A DNA stretch of 5,010 bases from Flavobacteriaceae bacterium (GCA_949507465.1 CATEMS010000356.1:1-5010); one strand, 5' to 3'. Counted from the stretch's first letter, positions 1-5,010 are shown. A program made the numbers and translations. Notes: generated from the letters alone by a model not told the origin.

Positions 1-2
1 AC

Positions 3-575
3 ACTTTAACACATTTAAAGTTTGCCATGACTAGTTTGGTTGTTGTTTTCACTTTGCTATTTTCTGTGTTAGATAAAAAAAGTGCCTTATCTGTAGAATC
101 TTCTATGATTATTGTTTCTTTGGTGTTTTTAGGTCTAGCCTTATTTTTAAATAAAAACAGGAATATATTATACAACATACCTGTATTTATGAACCCTAAT
201 AACCTAAGCACATTAAAAATAATAGAACAGGTAGACTTAAATGAGTTGTTTAATGATTTTAACCACAAAATAAAAAGCCAAGAGCTATACCTGAAAAATG
301 AGTTTAAATTAAGCTGGCTTTCTACCACCCTTGACATAAAGCAAAAACATATATCATTGGCCATTTCAGAAAATGGCTTTGACAATTTCTCAGCATACTC
401 AAATCATTTTAAAATTGAAAAGGCAAAAGAACTTATAAAACAGGGATACTTAAAAGAATATAGCATAGATGCGCTATCTATGGCATCTGGCTTTAAAGCT
501 GTAAATTCTTTTTACAGAATCTTTAAAGCTGCAACTGGAGATACACCTGGTAAATACAGCCAAAACAACACCTAA
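3..575 (+). CDS. Membrane-anchored AraC-family transcriptional regulator, C-terminal part (5' end outside window)
   Basis: DNA-binding regulator, cut by the left edge of the window. The reading frame is open from base 3 with no stop before the first visible ATG at 27, so the gene almost certainly starts upstream; 27 is probably an internal Met. Counting from that Met (182 residues to the stop), two hydrophobic segments lie at about 3-15 and 26-41. They are followed by a polar linker and a C-terminal AraC-type double helix-turn-helix: the first HTH at about 97-116 and the second at about 146-168. The second includes the hallmark pattern (SIDALSMASGF, then SFYRIFKAATG and TPGKY), which is the usual IA..sGF..s.FyR.FK...G.tP..y signature. 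Family knowledge: many Bacteroidota AraC proteins carry a multi-helix membrane sensor in front of this domain, and the two visible helices fit the end of one. The ligand and target genes cannot be told. It converges on the lipoprotein gene downstream. Confidence 0.88.
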   Translation, partial: TLTHLKFAMTSLVVVFTLLFSVLDKKSALSVESSMIIVSLVFLGLALFLNKNRNILYNIPVFMNPNNLSTLKIIEQVDLNELFNDFNHKIKSQELYLKNEFKLSWLSTTLDIKQKHISLAISENGFDNFSAYSNHFKIEKAKELIKQGYLKEYSIDALSMASGFKAVNSFYRIFKAATGDTPGKYSQNNT

Positions 576-761
576 AATACAGACAATTAATTGATCTCTG
601 GGAATGTTGTTTGTGCTAAAACTCTCCTTACTTTAATAAAAACCCTTTTGCAGCTACCACAGATTTTTGACTCCAGAGAGTCTGTGTGATAAGCATTACA
701 ATATCACCCTGGTATATTTACATGGCTTTGGTAGGTAGATATCCTGAAACTGGCCCCAAAA
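576..761. other. Convergent intergenic spacer with a bulged hairpin
   Basis: This is the spacer between the 3' ends of the AraC-type gene (+) and the lipoprotein gene (-). It contains an inverted repeat at 658-686: CACA (658-661) pairs with TGTG (683-686), and GACTC (669-673) pairs with GAGTC (678-682) around a 4-nt loop, leaving a 7-nt bulge on the left arm. No T-run follows on either strand, so it is not a textbook intrinsic terminator, although its place between convergent genes suits a termination or transcript-stabilising role. No coding frame was recognised here. Confidence 0.35.
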
Positions 762-1463
762 TTACTTAGAAACCTTCACAGATACCTCAGAGGAATCAAA
801 CATAAGTGTATCTATATGACCCAAAACTTGCCGGTCTTGGGAAATAAAATGCGCATGCAAAAAACTATCATGATGAGTGAACACGGCCTTGTGGTGGCGA
901 GAAAAGAAGGCTATCAATGACCCCTTGATTGAATTAAAATTATATGTTGTCAATCCTTGATGCGCCTGCTGGGGAGAAGAAACTTGTGCATCCTGAGGTA
1001 AATTAACTGTATGAAGTTGAAGCTCGTCAAACACTCCGTCAATTCGCAGCAATAATGGCTGGTCGTAATTTTTATATATGGAATCGATGTGTTGTTCTAG
1101 TTCTTTGAGCGAGTACTTAGATTGTTTGATAGCAACAACCTTTAAATTACTATCTGTGCTGTATACAAAAAATGGCGCCCTGGCTGATGGGACATTACTT
1201 ACCTTGTGAGAACTACTATCAATAACTTTAGATACAAATGTCTGTCCTTCAAATAAAACTATTTCGCCTTTCAAAAAAGCCAGAGGCCCCAATCCATAGG
1301 TTTTTGCACCTTCTAATGAATCGGTTGCAATGTTTCCTTTTAATTCTCCCTTCCACATTACATCGCTCATCTGGCCAACAACCTTTATTGAACTAGAGTT
1401 GGTAGTGGGATTACACGATACAAGAAGCCATACAAAGAAAAAACAAATAGTATTTTTAATCAT
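762..1463 (-). CDS. Predicted lipoprotein, alpha-acetolactate decarboxylase-like (divergent active site)
   Basis: A 233-residue protein with a lipoprotein signal: a short basic start, a hydrophobic stretch and the lipobox LVSC with Cys17, so it should be lipid-anchored outside the cytoplasm. The body resembles alpha-acetolactate decarboxylase, the zinc enzyme that turns acetolactate into acetoin. Visible landmarks are Y56-GLGPLAFLKGE-67 (family GLGTF..LDGE, Glu67 matching the active-site Glu), LRIDGVF at 139-145, GSLIAFFS at 181-188, and HAHF at 203-206 followed by QDRQVLGH ending at His216. The spacing of His203, His205 and His216 equals that of the three zinc ligands. Oddities: where the family has Arg (usually TRTVP.Q) this protein has His151 (LHTVNLPQ), and it stops about 30 residues before the C-terminal Glu that completes the family active site. 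Zinc binding is therefore likely but standard activity is doubtful. The start ATG gives a clean signal peptide. It lies 77 bp downstream of the cysteine dioxygenase gene on the same strand and is probably co-transcribed, as no separate TAnnTTTG element is seen in the gap. Residue correspondences are from memory of the family. Confidence 0.75.
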   Translation of the reverse strand: MIKNTICFFFVWLLVSCNPTTNSSSIKVVGQMSDVMWKGELKGNIATDSLEGAKTYGLGPLAFLKGEIVLFEGQTFVSKVIDSSSHKVSNVPSARAPFFVYSTDSNLKVVAIKQSKYSLKELEQHIDSIYKNYDQPLLLRIDGVFDELQLHTVNLPQDAQVSSPQQAHQGLTTYNFNSIKGSLIAFFSRHHKAVFTHHDSFLHAHFISQDRQVLGHIDTLMFDSSEVSVKVSK

Positions 1464-1484
1464 TTTGTAAAGATATAGAAACGC

Positions 1485-1508
1485 ACCAATATTTTGGCAA
1501 TTATTGGT
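1485..1508 (-). other. Inverted repeat in the gap between the two minus-strand genes
   Basis: ACCAATA at 1485-1491 is matched by its exact complement TATTGGT at 1502-1508, with a 10-nt spacer. In the minus-strand transcript this gives a 7-bp stem-loop between the cysteine dioxygenase stop and the lipoprotein start, about 22 nt before that start codon. No U-run follows, so a processing or stabilising element, or a protein-binding site, is more likely than a terminator. The stem is AT-rich and may be chance. Confidence 0.3.
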
Positions 1509-1540
1509 TGCTGAATTTAAAGCATCATCTAATAAGGCGC

Positions 1541-2020
1541 TTAGACCGTATCAAATGACAGTGTTTTTGTAGAAAATGCTTGTTTTTGGTCATCAAATAC
1601 ATTGCACTTTTTTATGGGTTTTGCATACAAGTGTAGTGACATCGCCCTATGACCAGAGATATTTTCTAGTGTGTGATAGCCCATAAAATCTATCATGTAA
1701 GAAATGTCTCCTTGTAAGGATACACTTGTGTTTACTGCTGTTAGACCGCTAGATTCTTCTTTGTAGAGGGTTTCCTCTAAAGACCCTTCAATTACTTTAA
1801 CCCAGCATTGCTCACCTCCATGGTCATGAATAGGGGTTTTTTGATCTTTTTCCCAGCAAAGTAGTATCAGTTCAAATTTTTCGTTTTCAAAAATGCAATT
1901 TCGGGTGTAAGAGGACGAAGACCAAAAACAATAGTCTTGAAAATTCTCAAGAGGTATAGCAACAGATCTAATTATTTGATTATAGGTAGATTGGTGGTTT
2001 TTAGATAAAGCGGCAATCAA
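1541..2020 (-). CDS. Cysteine dioxygenase family protein (type I, cupin fold)
   Basis: Non-heme iron dioxygenase that should oxidise the thiol of L-cysteine to cysteine sulfinate with O2 in the cytoplasm. Counted from the TTG at 2020, the 159-residue frame has the three iron ligands His65 and His67 (in TPIHDHG) and His116 (GYHTLEN). It also has YTR at 38-40, whose Arg40 matches the substrate-carboxylate Arg of true cysteine dioxygenases, and SLHLY at 128-132, giving the Ser-His-Tyr triad. Cys72 (HDHGGEQCW) sits exactly five residues after the second iron His, where the animal enzymes have the Cys that crosslinks to the active-site Tyr; here Tyr132 is the partner. Start problem: no ATG fits. 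Protein-like sequence continues upstream of 2020 in frame (…YFSIPEL-IAALSKN), back to an in-frame TAA at 2081-2083, with only ATT, ATC or ATA as upstream codons before that stop. Beyond the TAA an in-frame ATG lies at 2132-2134. The true start is thus unsettled (TTG at 2020, ATT at 2074, or an interrupted gene). It is likely the first gene of a two-gene unit with the lipoprotein. Confidence 0.85.
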   Translation of the reverse strand: MIAALSKNHQSTYNQIIRSVAIPLENFQDYCFWSSSSYTRNCIFENEKFELILLCWEKDQKTPIHDHGGEQCWVKVIEGSLEETLYKEESSGLTAVNTSVSLQGDISYMIDFMGYHTLENISGHRAMSLHLYAKPIKKCNVFDDQKQAFSTKTLSFDTV

Positions 2021-2080
2021 TTCTGGTATAGAGAAGTATTTTCTGGTACTTTTTTTTAAAGTTTCGATATAAATTTTATT

Positions 2081-2134
2081 TTAATTATTCTGTTGTGGTA
2101 GAAGCACACTTTGCGAATCTAAGAACTCTTGCAT
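2081..2134 (-). other. Possible 17-codon leader peptide or interrupted N-terminus of the cysteine dioxygenase gene
   Basis: An ATG at 2132-2134 opens a 17-codon frame (MQEFLDSQSVLLPQQNN) that ends at TAA 2081-2083, in the same frame as the cysteine dioxygenase. It starts about 14 nt after the minus-strand -7 match at 2148-2155, a sensible place for a first start codon. It could be a leader peptide coupled to re-initiation, the original N-terminus now cut by a nonsense codon, or chance. The peptide matches nothing I recognise. Confidence 0.25.
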
Positions 2135-2147
2135 GATTGAAATACCA

Positions 2148-2155
2148 CAAAATTA
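2148..2155 (-). promoter_or_regulatory. Candidate Bacteroidota -7 promoter element for the minus-strand genes
   Basis: Read on the minus strand this is TAATTTTG, an exact fit to TAnnTTTG. A second exact fit (TATATTTG) lies just upstream at 2163-2170. Neither has a TTG at the usual distance for the -33 element. Their position upstream of the cysteine dioxygenase frame makes one of them a reasonable start of the minus-strand transcript. Confidence 0.4.
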
Positions 2156-2174
2156 AGTTTATCAAATATAGCTG

Positions 2175-2251
2175 TTTTTGGTCGTTTTTGAGTCATTTTT
2201 ATTGGTTTTATTAAAAATATAGCCAATTTTTTCCATTTTTAAGTGATTTTT
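2175..2251. promoter_or_regulatory. Phased T-tracts: predicted intrinsically curved DNA in the divergent promoter region
   Basis: Runs of four to six T occur at 2175-2179, 2185-2189, 2196-2200, 2206-2209, 2227-2232, 2236-2240 and 2247-2251, with an A5 run at 2213-2217 filling the gap. From first to last centre the eight tracts average about 10.3 bp, close to one helical turn. Phased A/T-tracts are known to bend DNA. The bend would sit between the divergent cysteine dioxygenase and T9SS-protein genes, where it could aid promoter activity or binding of a nucleoid protein. The spacing is seen directly; the function is inferred. Confidence 0.5.
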
Positions 2252-2290
2252 GAGAAATTTAAGTTCAACCCTTTGAGCGCAATAATTGAT

Positions 2291-2355
2291 CTCAAAACTC
2301 AATGTAACACATAAGCTCTAGCTCAAATTCAAGTATGTTGTAACACATAAATCTA
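2291..2355. repeat. Imperfect tandem duplication (~30-35 bp units) with an exact 12-bp core
   Basis: The core TGTAACACATAA occurs at 2303-2314 and 2339-2350, start points 36 bp apart. The surroundings also match: each core is preceded by a CTCAAA-rich stretch (2291 and 2322) and followed by a TCTA or CTCTA tail (about 2316-2320 and 2352-2355). This looks like two diverged units, 2291-2320 and 2321-2355, differing by a few inserted bases. They lie 60-120 bp upstream of the 2412 start codon, so paired operator sites are possible. The spacing is about 3.4 helical turns. Confidence 0.5.
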
Positions 2356-2399
2356 TCATAAAGTAGTTTGTGTCTATGGCGTTGTGTTTGTAAAATATT

Positions 2400-2407
2400 T
2401 ATCTTTG
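2400..2407 (+). promoter_or_regulatory. Exact -7 element match directly before the T9SS-protein start codon
   Basis: TATCTTTG fits TAnnTTTG exactly. A TTG at 2382-2384 lies 15 bp upstream, slightly closer than the usual spacing for the -33 element. The ATG follows only 4 bp after the element, so transcription from it would begin at or within a base or two of the start codon, giving a leaderless mRNA. A chance match in AT-rich DNA is the alternative. Confidence 0.35.
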
Positions 2408-2411
2408 GGAT

Positions 2412-3683
2412 ATGAGAAAAATAAAACTTTTACACTTTATTTTGTGTACCCTGTTGTTTGTTGGTTCTGTATCAAGCCAGACCCTATTTGGCTTGAAAAA
2501 AACAGTAAATGGTTCTACCACTATACCTTTTGACGTAGTGAGTATAGATGCAATGACGGGGTCTAGTGCTGTTGTACTAGGCACAAATTCTCTCATTGGA
2601 GTAGCTGCTGGTGCCTCTACCTATGACCAGCAAAATCGCAGGTACATATGCTGGGGTTTTGATACGCAAAATAACCAACAACTTTATGTGATGGATATGG
2701 AGAATCTCATAACTACAAGTACGCCCTTTAATGACCAGCAACCCATTGAGATGGAATATGACTTACAAGCCCAAAAGGCCTACGGTCTTTGGTGGGATGG
2801 AAGCGCTGAACAATTTGGAGAAATTGATTTGCAAACAGGAATTGTATCCTCGATATCCACATTGCCAGGAGTAGATGCAGTTGCTATTGGAAACTCTACC
2901 TTTGACTCCAACACAGGTACTTATATTTTCATTGGTGTAGATGGAAACCAATACAAGCTATATAGTGTTGATGCCGCAACGGGTTCAATTATTAATTCAC
3001 CCACTATATGGCAAAACGGAGACAGGTTTTCTGCCCTAGAGTTCAACAACCAAAGTGGAGGAAAGCTCTATGGTTTGTACCAAGACACCGATTACGACAA
3101 TTTTAGCCAGATCTACCAGACCTATTACACAGATTTGCGTTTGGTTGAGATAGACCTAGTTTCAGGAACTTCAACTTTTATAGATCCTCTTAACAGTGTT
3201 ATTGGCGGCTACTTGCCGGGTTATGCAGTTGGGGGTTTGTGTTTTGATCAAGGGAGTGAAATTTACATTGTTTGGGTGCAAAACGAGAATGGTTCTTATT
3301 TACAAACCGTGGATGTTTCTACCGGAGCACTGATCACATCTACAACCCTTACCAGTGAGGACTATTTTTATGAATTGCAGGTAGATAACTCGTTCTTTGC
3401 CAATGCTTTTTACAACCTATCCTCTTCAAACCAGAATATTGGAGACAATGCTGCTCTGGCAAACGTGACACTATACCCGAATCCTACATCAAGTTCTTTA
3501 ACAATAGCCTCTACAGAAAAAATAGAGCAATACACAATTTATTCTTCAAATGGCGCTCTTGTAAAACAATCTACAGATGTTAATGATCTAGAGTTGCAGG
3601 TAGATTTTTTAACCCCAGGGGTATACTTTCTAGAATTAAAATCCTCAAAGGGTAGCGTGCAAAAGAAGTTTGTAGTTCACTAA
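2412..3683 (+). CDS. Secreted beta-propeller-like protein with C-terminal T9SS (type A) sorting domain
   Basis: A 423-residue exported protein. Residues 1-22 form a signal peptide (MRKIK, a hydrophobic core, VGSVSS) with likely cleavage before or after Gln23, which supports the ATG at 2412. The mature part has repeated strand-rich units carrying a D-x-x-T/S-G turn: DAMTG 46-50, DLQTG 139-143, DAATG 187-191, DLVSG 248-252 and DVSTG 301-305. Each follows a pattern like 'l..iD..tG......', typical of bladed beta-propellers; an exact blade count is not possible by eye. Residues 352-423 are a T9SS sorting domain: VTLYPNPTSSSLTI, then IYSSNGALVKQ, then LTPGVYFLELKSSKG and a KKFVVH end. T9SS carries such proteins across the outer membrane, removes the domain, and leaves the cargo attached to the surface or free. 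No catalytic motif is evident, so the role is unknown; surface binding is a guess. It is a single-gene unit by spacing: 391 bp from the upstream divergent gene and 389 bp to the next. Confidence 0.9.
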   Translation: MRKIKLLHFILCTLLFVGSVSSQTLFGLKKTVNGSTTIPFDVVSIDAMTGSSAVVLGTNSLIGVAAGASTYDQQNRRYICWGFDTQNNQQLYVMDMENLITTSTPFNDQQPIEMEYDLQAQKAYGLWWDGSAEQFGEIDLQTGIVSSISTLPGVDAVAIGNSTFDSNTGTYIFIGVDGNQYKLYSVDAATGSIINSPTIWQNGDRFSALEFNNQSGGKLYGLYQDTDYDNFSQIYQTYYTDLRLVEIDLVSGTSTFIDPLNSVIGGYLPGYAVGGLCFDQGSEIYIVWVQNENGSYLQTVDVSTGALITSTTLTSEDYFYELQVDNSFFANAFYNLSSSNQNIGDNAALANVTLYPNPTSSSLTIASTEKIEQYTIYSSNGALVKQSTDVNDLELQVDFLTPGVYFLELKSSKGSVQKKFVVH

Positions 3684-3746
3684 GAGAGAGTTTGTACCCT
3701 AGTTTTTACTTATCTTATTTTATAAACTCAGCATGCTTTTTTAAAC

Positions 3747-3778
3747 CACAAGGCTTGTGTACCAATAAGCACTTTTTT
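3747..3778 (+). terminator. Weak candidate terminator after the T9SS-protein gene
   Basis: CACAA (3747-3751) can pair with TTGTG (3755-3759) around a 3-nt loop, and a TTTTTT run begins 13 bp after the stem. The stem is short and the T-run is too far away for a classical intrinsic terminator. It is listed only because it is the best hairpin-plus-T arrangement downstream of the stop codon. Confidence 0.2.
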
Positions 3779-3802
3779 CTCTGACTTTAAAATTTTCAAA
3801 AA

Positions 3803-3853
3803 ATCACACAAGGTAATAGACAATGCTCAAAAAAGCTGACGAGCAAGTGTGAT
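3803..3853 (+). other. Imperfect inverted repeat in the gap
   Basis: Outer arms ATCACAC (3803-3809) and GTGTGAT (3847-3853) are exact complements; inner arms TGCTC (3824-3828) and GAGCA (3841-3845) also pair. On the left 14 nt lie between the arms, on the right only one, so the fold would carry a large one-sided bulge. It may be a binding site or an RNA structure; neither can be decided by eye. Confidence 0.3.
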
Positions 3854-4072
3854 GTACCCTATTTTAATACCCTATTTCTAATGTTGTAGTTTTAGGTACC
3901 ATTTACCTGAAAATTGAAATGTTAAAAATCATTGTTGTATAGTATTTGTTGTGTTTATTTTTATTTTAATCTGAAAAAATAAGCTAATTTGTGATTCTAT
4001 TTTAGAAGCCCTAAAAATAATTTTTTTGATATTAATTTACACAAACAACCTCTAACAATCGATCTATCTTTA

Positions 4073-5010
4073 ATGGATTTAACAAACATATATATTGGGC
4101 AAAACCCAGCAAATTTTTCAAATAAAGAAGTATCAGCAGATCAAGTAAATTTTGAGGGAGAGGCATTTTTTAAAATTTCAAATTATAGTAAAATGCGCCC
4201 CTTTTTTATGAGTATTGTCAGTAATTCTGACCACTGGATGTTTATATCTAGTACAGGAGGCCTTTCTGCGGGTAGAAAAAATAGTGACTATTCACTTTTC
4301 CCATACTATACAGATGATAAAATCACAGAATCTAGTGAGCATACTGGTAGCAAATCAATTTTTATTATACGTCAGGCAGACAAAAATTACCTATGGGAAC
4401 CCTTCAGTAAAACTCAAGACGGAGCCTACAAAATTTCAAGAAATATTTACAAAAACACCTACGGTAATAAGCTAGTTTTTGAGGAAATCAATCATGATCT
4501 TAATTTGAGCTTTACCTACCAATGGAATTCAAGTGACACCTTCGGTTTTGTTAGACATTCGGCCCTTACTAATTTAGGTGATACGGCTATGGATGTTCGT
4601 CTTTTGGATGGCATTCAAAACATCTTGCCCTATGGGGTGGAAGTGGGGTTGCAAAACAGTACCAGCAATTTGGTAGATGCCTATAAAAAATGTGAGTTAG
4701 AGGCAGACTCAGGGCTCGGAATTTATTCTTTGAGCGCCATTATTGTAGATAAAGCCGAACCCAGTGAGGCTTTAAAGGCAAATGTTGTTTGGTCTTTAGG
4801 ACTTGAGGGGTCAAAAAAACTTATTTCATCTGTTCAAGTTGAGGATTTTAGAAGGGGTAAGGCAATCACACAAGAGATTGATATTAAGGCAGAACGCGGC
4901 GCATACCTGTTAAGTAAAGATATAAAACTAGCCCCAAACTCTAAAGAGCAATGGACCCTTGTGGCCAATGTAAATCAATCCATAAATGATATTGTTGAAA
5001 TTAAAGAGGG
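4073..5010 (+). CDS. Large cytoplasmic protein, N-terminal part; probably glycoside phosphorylase-related (GH94/GT36-like); 3' end outside window
   Basis: An uninterrupted frame from ATG 4073 to the right edge, about 312 codons, with no stop. The frame is open upstream to a stop at 3992-3994, but 4073 is the only ATG in that stretch. There is no signal peptide or membrane segment, so the protein is probably cytoplasmic. The segment looks like the N-terminal beta-sandwich of carbohydrate phosphorylases related to cellobiose and chitobiose phosphorylase: EGEAFFKISNYSKMRPFF at 28-45, DHWMFISSTGGLSAGRKN at 53-70, LFPYYTDDK 75-83, YLWEPF 106-111, YGNKLVFEEINHDL 130-143, an FGFVRHSALTN stretch 157-167, LDGIQNILPYG 178-188 and GLGIYSLSAIIVDKAEPSEA 214-233. 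From memory, Bacteroidota genomes carry long (over 1000 residues) proteins with these stretches, often labelled hypothetical or phosphorylase-like. The catalytic (alpha/alpha)6 domain would lie beyond the window, so activity and substrate cannot be judged. Coding is certain; the family call is moderate. Confidence 0.7.
   Translation, partial: MDLTNIYIGQNPANFSNKEVSADQVNFEGEAFFKISNYSKMRPFFMSIVSNSDHWMFISSTGGLSAGRKNSDYSLFPYYTDDKITESSEHTGSKSIFIIRQADKNYLWEPFSKTQDGAYKISRNIYKNTYGNKLVFEEINHDLNLSFTYQWNSSDTFGFVRHSALTNLGDTAMDVRLLDGIQNILPYGVEVGLQNSTSNLVDAYKKCELEADSGLGIYSLSAIIVDKAEPSEALKANVVWSLGLEGSKKLISSVQVEDFRRGKAITQEIDIKAERGAYLLSKDIKLAPNSKEQWTLVANVNQSINDIVEIKE

Larger units (their letters stand above)
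3684..4072. other. Non-coding gap of 389 bp with short repeats
   Basis: No credible coding frame is seen. Contents: the heptamer TACCCTA occurs three times (3695-3701, 3855-3861, 3868-3874), the first two within TGTACCCTA. A near-palindrome CACAAG-G-CTTGTG spans 3747-3759, with a T6 run (3773-3778) 13 bp later. A larger imperfect inverted repeat spans 3803-3853, and a T7 run lies at 4021-4027. No exact TAnnTTTG match was found upstream of the next gene; the nearest sequence, TAATTTG at 3985-3991, is one base short. Confidence 0.6.

Noticed and set aside
27..29. ATG at 27 as the true start of the AraC-type gene
   Set aside because: The frame is open to the window edge and the encoded hydrophobic helices look like the end of a larger membrane domain, so an upstream start is more likely.
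762..2134. A joint metabolic pathway for cysteine dioxygenase and the acetolactate-decarboxylase-like lipoprotein
   Set aside because: Their substrates are unrelated and their compartments differ; shared transcription is plausible but no joint pathway can be supported.
2399..2596. 65-codon minus-strand frame
   Set aside because: It lies antisense to the signal peptide and first blade of the T9SS-cargo gene; no protein-like features, so a shadow frame.
2763..2951. 62-codon minus-strand frame
   Set aside because: Fully antisense within the T9SS-cargo gene; no recognisable domain or upstream signal.
3731..3742. GCATGC palindrome followed by a T-run, as a terminator
   Set aside because: A six-base palindrome cannot form a stem with a workable loop.
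3985..3991. TAATTTG as a -7 promoter element for the phosphorylase-like gene
   Set aside because: It is one base short of TAnnTTTG and has no well-spaced TTG upstream.
4215..4475. 86-codon plus-strand frame
   Set aside because: It overlaps the convincing long frame starting at 4073 in another phase; the longer frame has clear conserved-looking protein sequence.

Overview
The window looks like chromosomal DNA from a marine-type flavobacterium (phylum Bacteroidota). The signs are AT-rich sequence, a secreted protein with a C-terminal type IX secretion (T9SS) sorting domain, matches to the Bacteroidota -7 promoter element TAnnTTTG, no obvious Shine-Dalgarno sites, and the protein families present. 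No rRNA, tRNA, CRISPR array, insertion sequence or phage gene was seen.

Layout from left to right: (1) The 3' end of a membrane-anchored AraC-family regulator (+ strand) enters from the left edge and stops at 575. (2) A 186-bp convergent spacer holds a bulged hairpin. (3) Two minus-strand genes follow, probably one transcription unit read right to left: first a cysteine dioxygenase family enzyme (1541-2020, true start unclear), then, 77 bp downstream, a predicted lipoprotein related to alpha-acetolactate decarboxylase (762-1463). (4) A divergent regulatory region of about 390 bp (2021-2411) carries two minus-strand -7 matches, a run of T-tracts spaced by one helical turn (predicted bent DNA), a ~30-35 bp imperfect tandem duplication with an exact 12-bp core, and one plus-strand -7 match next to the next start codon. 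(5) A secreted beta-propeller-like protein with a T9SS sorting domain lies at 2412-3683 (+). (6) A 389-bp non-coding gap (3684-4072) has short repeats and imperfect inverted repeats. (7) The 5' end of a large plus-strand gene begins at 4073 and runs off the right edge. Its N-terminal region resembles the large cytoplasmic proteins of Bacteroidota related to glycoside phosphorylases (GH94/GT36 type).

The genes do not form an obvious single pathway. Cysteine dioxygenase would make cysteine sulfinate, while the acetolactate-decarboxylase-like lipoprotein would act outside the cytoplasm, keeps the zinc histidines and seems to lack two other active-site residues. The secreted propeller protein and the phosphorylase-like protein are separate units by spacing. 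The points most worth a second look are the divergent lipoprotein, the in-frame stop near the start of the cysteine dioxygenase, its animal-type Cys/Tyr pair, and the bent, repeat-bearing divergent promoter region. I did not find a clear new multi-gene system here.
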